Positions 13,630 through 15,989 of a stretch of 15,989 nucleotides of DNA are shown piece after piece (the stretch's first letter is position 1; every line of letters begins with the position of its first letter). A program made the position numbers and the translations under genes. The stretch covers positions 1 to 15,989 of the forward strand of contig JAJZOB010000011.1 in assembly GCA_021852135.1 (NCBI GenBank), written 5' to 3'. This DNA is from Nanobdellota archaeon (lineage in GTDB: Archaea; Nanoarchaeota; Nanoarchaeia; Parvarchaeales; Parvarchaeaceae). The notes beneath the pieces are model-generated. The model made no database searches. It was not told where the DNA came from and saw only the letters and a list, made by a program, of their open reading frames with translations.

Positions 13630-13770
13630 ATGTCAAAATACAAGTGTTTTAATTGCGGAGCCACTGTAGATTCATCCGAAGTAGGGGATATAGTTAGGTG
13701 TCCTTATTGCGGCGGCAGAATTTTAATAAAGAAAAAGCCCGAAGGGGGGCATCATGTCAAAGCAAGATAA
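13630..13770 (+). CDS. rpoP: DNA-directed RNA polymerase subunit P (Rpb12-like)
   Basis: This 46-residue zinc-ribbon subunit of archaeal RNA polymerase has CFNC (Cys6, Cys9) and the hallmark RCPYCGGRIL (Cys24, Cys27, ending at residue 32). Length and spacing match the Rpb12/RPABC4 family. The start is one base after the eL43 stop. The stop overlaps the start of Pcc1 by 17 bases, so the tail GGHHVKAR is encoded over the Pcc1 start region in another frame. Confidence 0.95.
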   Translation: MSKYKCFNCGATVDSSEVGDIVRCPYCGGRILIKKKPEGGHHVKAR

Positions 13771-14002
13771 TCATTTTAGTGCCGACATAAAGTTAAAGCT
13801 TGATAGAAATCTAATGCTTAGTCTTTTCCATGCGCTATCCTATAATATAACAAATGACCGAAGAGTAAATACACAAATGAAGTTGGGCTCCAACGGGTTG
13901 GATATTTCCATAAATGCAAATGACTTTAATATGCTTCTTGCAGTAAACAATAGTATAATGCAATCATTAAAAATGCTGGAGACCATAAATCAATATGAAT
14001 GA
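13754..14002 (+). CDS. pcc1: KEOPS complex subunit Pcc1
   Basis: This 82-residue protein fits Pcc1, the small dimerising subunit of the KEOPS complex (Kae1, Bud32, Cgi121, Pcc1) that makes the t6A modification of tRNA. The pattern FSADIKLKLD (8-17), an ALSYNITNDRRVNTQMKLGSN segment split over 27-47, then LDISINANDFNMLLAVNNSIMQSLK (49-73), matches the family rule in which an A-x-D motif is followed by a helix with N-S. The start ATG is preceded closely by GGGGGG (13744-13749) inside RpoP, and the gene overlaps RpoP by 17 bases and prefoldin beta by 8. Its position after eL43-RpoP is the usual archaeal context and supports the call. Confidence 0.85.
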   Translation: MSKQDNHFSADIKLKLDRNLMLSLFHALSYNITNDRRVNTQMKLGSNGLDISINANDFNMLLAVNNSIMQSLKMLETINQYE

Positions 14003-14303
14003 AGAAGAGTTTGAGGAACTTAGACAGCGTTTGCAGGTTGAAACAACGCAGAAACAGACCCTGCAACTGCAGTACAATGAATTAAAGCGCACAATAGAAG
14101 AGGTTGAAAAGACGCATGAGGGTTCTGACCTATTTCAATTGTCAGGCCAGATATTAATCAAGAAGGATAAAAATGAAATATTAAAAGACCTTAAAGAGAA
14201 ATCTGAGATAATAGATTTCAGATTAAAGGCTTCCTCTAAGTCAATAGATGAATTGACCAATAAACTGCAAACTATTCAAGACAAGGACAAAAAAACGCAG
14301 TAA
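13995..14303 (+). CDS. pfdB: Prefoldin beta subunit
   Basis: This 102-residue protein has the layout of archaeal prefoldin beta, the four-copy subunit of the alpha2-beta4 jellyfish chaperone that delivers unfolded proteins to the thermosome. An N-terminal coiled coil (about 3-42, with the QKQTLQLQYNELKRTIEEVE pattern) leads to a beta-hairpin segment (DLFQLSGQILIKKDKNEIL, 45-63) and a second coiled coil (about 64-97). It overlaps Pcc1 by eight bases and ends the ribosomal/transcription cluster. No prefoldin alpha gene is in the window. Confidence 0.9.
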   Translation: MNEEEFEELRQRLQVETTQKQTLQLQYNELKRTIEEVEKTHEGSDLFQLSGQILIKKDKNEILKDLKEKSEIIDFRLKASSKSIDELTNKLQTIQDKDKKTQ

Positions 14304-14314
14304 ATGTAAATGGC

Positions 14315-14326
14315 AAATATTTTTAT
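14315..14326 (+). promoter_or_regulatory. TATA-like box of the PfkB kinase gene
   Basis: The run aaatatttttat lies 24-35 nt before the ATG at 14350 and overlaps the alternative TTG start at 14326. It favours the ATG as the real, leaderless start. Confidence 0.4.
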
Positions 14327-14349
14327 TGATTGAAAACAATAATAGATAT

Positions 14350-15315
14350 ATGTTCGATTTTGTTACTTTAGGTTCTGCAACGAAGGATACTTTTTTGTTT
14401 CTAGACAAGGCATTGCTTAAACCCGGGGTAAACAAACATTTTCTTGAGATACCTACTGACAAAAAAATAGACGTAAACAAAGTTCTTGAATTCAGTGGCG
14501 GAAGCGCCACGAATGCAGCAGCTACGTTCTCTGCTTTCGGTAAGAAATCTGCTGTTATAGCAAAGATCGGCAACGATGAATACGGTCAGTTTGTAATGAA
14601 TGATTTAAACAAAAGGAAGATAAGCACAGAACTAATAAAAGTGTCCAATGGAGAGACACCTTTCTCAAATATAGTTGTATCATCAAGTGGCGATATGATT
14701 TTGTTGATACATCGCGGAATAGAAAGTACTCTATCGCTAGAAGACCTACAGCTTGATTTTAAGTCGAAGTGGCTTTATGTAGGGCCTTTGCCAACTAAAG
14801 ATACAGACCTTCTTTTTAACATTTTGAAGTTTGCTAAAGCAAATGACATGAAAACCGTTCTTAACCCTGGTTCAGTTGAGTTGAATTTAAAGCTAAAGAA
14901 AATGGCCCCGTTGTTAAAGTACGTAGATATAATAAGCATGAATGACGACGAAGCTAAAACTTTTGTGGGATATTCAAATGATGTAAACAATCTTTCTAAA
15001 TTATCGGAATACGTAAATGATATAGCTATAATAACAAAAGGGGATAAAGGGTCGCTGGTTTTATCCAAAGAGAATCTTTACATTGCCAATACTTTCAAGG
15101 CAAAACAGATAAATTTTGTCGGAGCGGGAGATGCATTTTTGTCAGCATTTGTTAATTCTATCGATGATGGAAAGGACATAGAACAGGCAATAACTGCAGG
15201 AAGTTTTAACGCCAGCAATGTTATACAGAAATACGGAGCAAAAGAAGGAATAACTGGCAAATATCCTCCAGAAAATATGAAATTAAGGATAGCAAAGAGC
15301 AAGATAACTATATAA
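14350..15315 (+). CDS. PfkB-family carbohydrate/nucleoside kinase
   Basis: This 321-residue ribokinase-fold enzyme transfers phosphate from a nucleotide to a sugar or nucleoside. The N-terminal substrate region has FVTLGSATKDTF (4-15), and the first signature is EFSGGSATNAAATFSAFGKK (47-66). A NPGSVELNL strand (172-180) and MNDDEAKTF (197-205) follow. The second signature, FVGAGDAFLSAF (256-267), holds the anion hole and catalytic base Asp261, and VIQKYGAKEGI (291-301) closes the ATP site. Archaeal relatives include nucleoside, ribokinase-like and KDG kinases, so the substrate is uncertain; a class I aldolase follows by seven bases, which favours sugar-phosphate metabolism. A TTG 24 bases upstream (14326) would add eight residues, but the PfkB fold starts properly at FDFVTLG, and the TATA-like box overlaps that TTG. 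I therefore chose the ATG. Confidence 0.9.
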   Translation: MFDFVTLGSATKDTFLFLDKALLKPGVNKHFLEIPTDKKIDVNKVLEFSGGSATNAAATFSAFGKKSAVIAKIGNDEYGQFVMNDLNKRKISTELIKVSNGETPFSNIVVSSSGDMILLIHRGIESTLSLEDLQLDFKSKWLYVGPLPTKDTDLLFNILKFAKANDMKTVLNPGSVELNLKLKKMAPLLKYVDIISMNDDEAKTFVGYSNDVNNLSKLSEYVNDIAIITKGDKGSLVLSKENLYIANTFKAKQINFVGAGDAFLSAFVNSIDDGKDIEQAITAGSFNASNVIQKYGAKEGITGKYPPENMKLRIAKSKITI

Positions 15316-15317
15316 TA
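15308..15317 (+). promoter_or_regulatory. Possible TATA box for the aldolase gene
   Basis: The run ctatataata overlaps the end and stop codon of the PfkB gene. It lies 21-30 nt before the second in-frame ATG of the aldolase (15338) but only 6-15 nt before the first (15323). If it is used, the leaderless start would be the second ATG. Confidence 0.35.
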
Positions 15318-15322
15318 AATAA

Positions 15323-15989
15323 ATGTTTTCAAATAGTATGGAAAAATTGCCATTGAGAGGAGTATTTCTAGCCTACGATCACGGGCTCGAGCACGGCCCA
15401 ACCGATTTTAACGAGCTTAACGTTTCTCCAAAATATATTGTGGATTTGGCAAAGAAGGCAGAAGTCGACGCATTAATCCTTTTAAAGGGAAGTGCAATGC
15501 ACTATTACAATAAAAAGGAAATAAACATACCTTTGATACTTAAGCTAAACGGTAAAACAAGATTGTATGGGGGAGAGCCATTCTCAACTCAAAGCACCAG
15601 CGTTTCCGAGGCAGTTAAGCTAGGGGCAGCCGCCGTCGGTTACACAGTATACTGGGGGAGCAAATACGAAAAATACATGGTAAGGGAATTTGGAAAAATA
15701 GAAGAAGAAGCGCATGCGATTGGTTTGCCTGTAATAATGTGGTCGTATCCAAGAGGCAAAAACATACAAGATGATGAGTCTCCTGAAATAGTTTCTTACG
15801 CAGCGAGGGCAGCCTTTGAGATGGGCGCAGACATAGTGAAATTGAAGTATCCAGACGACGACTCAAAATTAGAATGGGTTGTAAAATCCGCCGATAAAAC
15901 AAAGGTTTTCTTGGCAGGGGGCAAGAAACTGGATACAGAAAATATAGAGCAACATGTTAAAAAAGCAATTGGTGCTGGATTCAGCGGAA
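15323..15989 (+). CDS. fba: Class I fructose-1,6-bisphosphate aldolase (DhnA/archaeal FBA type), 5' part
   Basis: The frame is open to the end of the window (222 codons), so the C-terminus is missing. The protein is an archaeal-type class I aldolase, a Schiff-base TIM-barrel enzyme of the DhnA family that splits or forms fructose-1,6-bisphosphate. The start carries the family hallmark VFLAYDHGLEHGPTDF (14-29). Later come PVIMWSYPRG (136-145) and ADIVKLKYPDD (169-179); Lys173 is the likely Schiff-base lysine by its spacing to the WSYPRG segment. Related DhnA proteins include 2-amino-3,7-dideoxy-D-threo-hept-6-ulosonate synthase (aromatic biosynthesis), which cannot be fully excluded without the C-terminus. 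The ATG at 15323 gives the longest form; ATG 15338 (Met6) fits a leaderless start better. It follows the PfkB kinase by seven bases. Confidence 0.88.
   Translation, partial: MFSNSMEKLPLRGVFLAYDHGLEHGPTDFNELNVSPKYIVDLAKKAEVDALILLKGSAMHYYNKKEINIPLILKLNGKTRLYGGEPFSTQSTSVSEAVKLGAAAVGYTVYWGSKYEKYMVREFGKIEEEAHAIGLPVIMWSYPRGKNIQDDESPEIVSYAARAAFEMGADIVKLKYPDDDSKLEWVVKSADKTKVFLAGGKKLDTENIEQHVKKAIGAGFSG

Noticed and set aside
14326..14349. TTG start for the PfkB kinase adding eight residues
   Set aside because: The extra residues are not part of the family fold, the ATG at 14350 fits the first beta strand, and the TATA-like box overlaps the TTG.
15078..15902. Minus-strand open frames opposite the PfkB 3' end and the aldolase
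   Set aside because: Both are antisense to genes with clear catalytic motifs and show no recognisable domain.

Overview
The window is an AT-rich piece of an archaeal chromosome. The archaeal assignment is secure: it carries eL42 (L44e), eS27, eL43 (L37Ae), the RNA polymerase subunit P zinc ribbon, Sec61-beta, the KEOPS subunit Pcc1, prefoldin beta, an archaeal ATP-dependent DNA ligase and an archaeal class I aldolase. A membrane-anchored S53 (sedolisin/kumamolisin) acid peptidase, a DUF2341-type surface protein, very tight gene packing and small proteins suggest an acidophilic, small-genome archaeon of the ARMAN type (Parvarchaeota/Micrarchaeota) or a Thermoplasmata relative. That finer placement is inference.

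Layout. Positions 1-713 hold the C-terminal part of a large surface protein. Positions 797-3403 (+) hold DNA ligase and an agmatinase-type ureohydrolase. Positions 3404-10188 (-) form one apparent operon, transcribed from right to left: signal-peptide S53 protease with a C-terminal membrane anchor, a TadA/FlaI-type secretion ATPase, and a double-domain TadC/FlaJ membrane platform. Positions 10275-11922 (+) hold eL42, eS27, a four-helix membrane protein, a nitroreductase and Sec61-beta; the last is only 55 residues long. A short convergent spacer with a strong hairpin follows. Positions 12041-13356 (-) hold a membrane-tethered winged-helix protein and, 2 bp behind it, a Hjc-type Holliday junction resolvase in which the catalytic Glu appears as Gln. 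Positions 13434-14303 (+) form the tight cluster eL43, RpoP, Pcc1, prefoldin beta. Positions 14350-15989 (+) hold a PfkB sugar kinase and the 5' part of a class I fructose-bisphosphate aldolase.

Genes that start a transcription unit mostly have a TATA-like box about 20-33 nt before the ATG, which fits leaderless mRNAs. Genes inside units overlap or lie within a few bases of each other. No tRNA, rRNA, CRISPR array, insertion sequence or origin was seen, and there is no gene-free stretch longer than 300 bases. The most interesting items are the protease/pilus-motor operon, two G8 tracts in the protease gene (a one-base slip in the distal tract would remove the membrane anchor), the Glu-to-Gln change in the Hjc active site, and the membrane-bound wHTH regulator joined to that nuclease.
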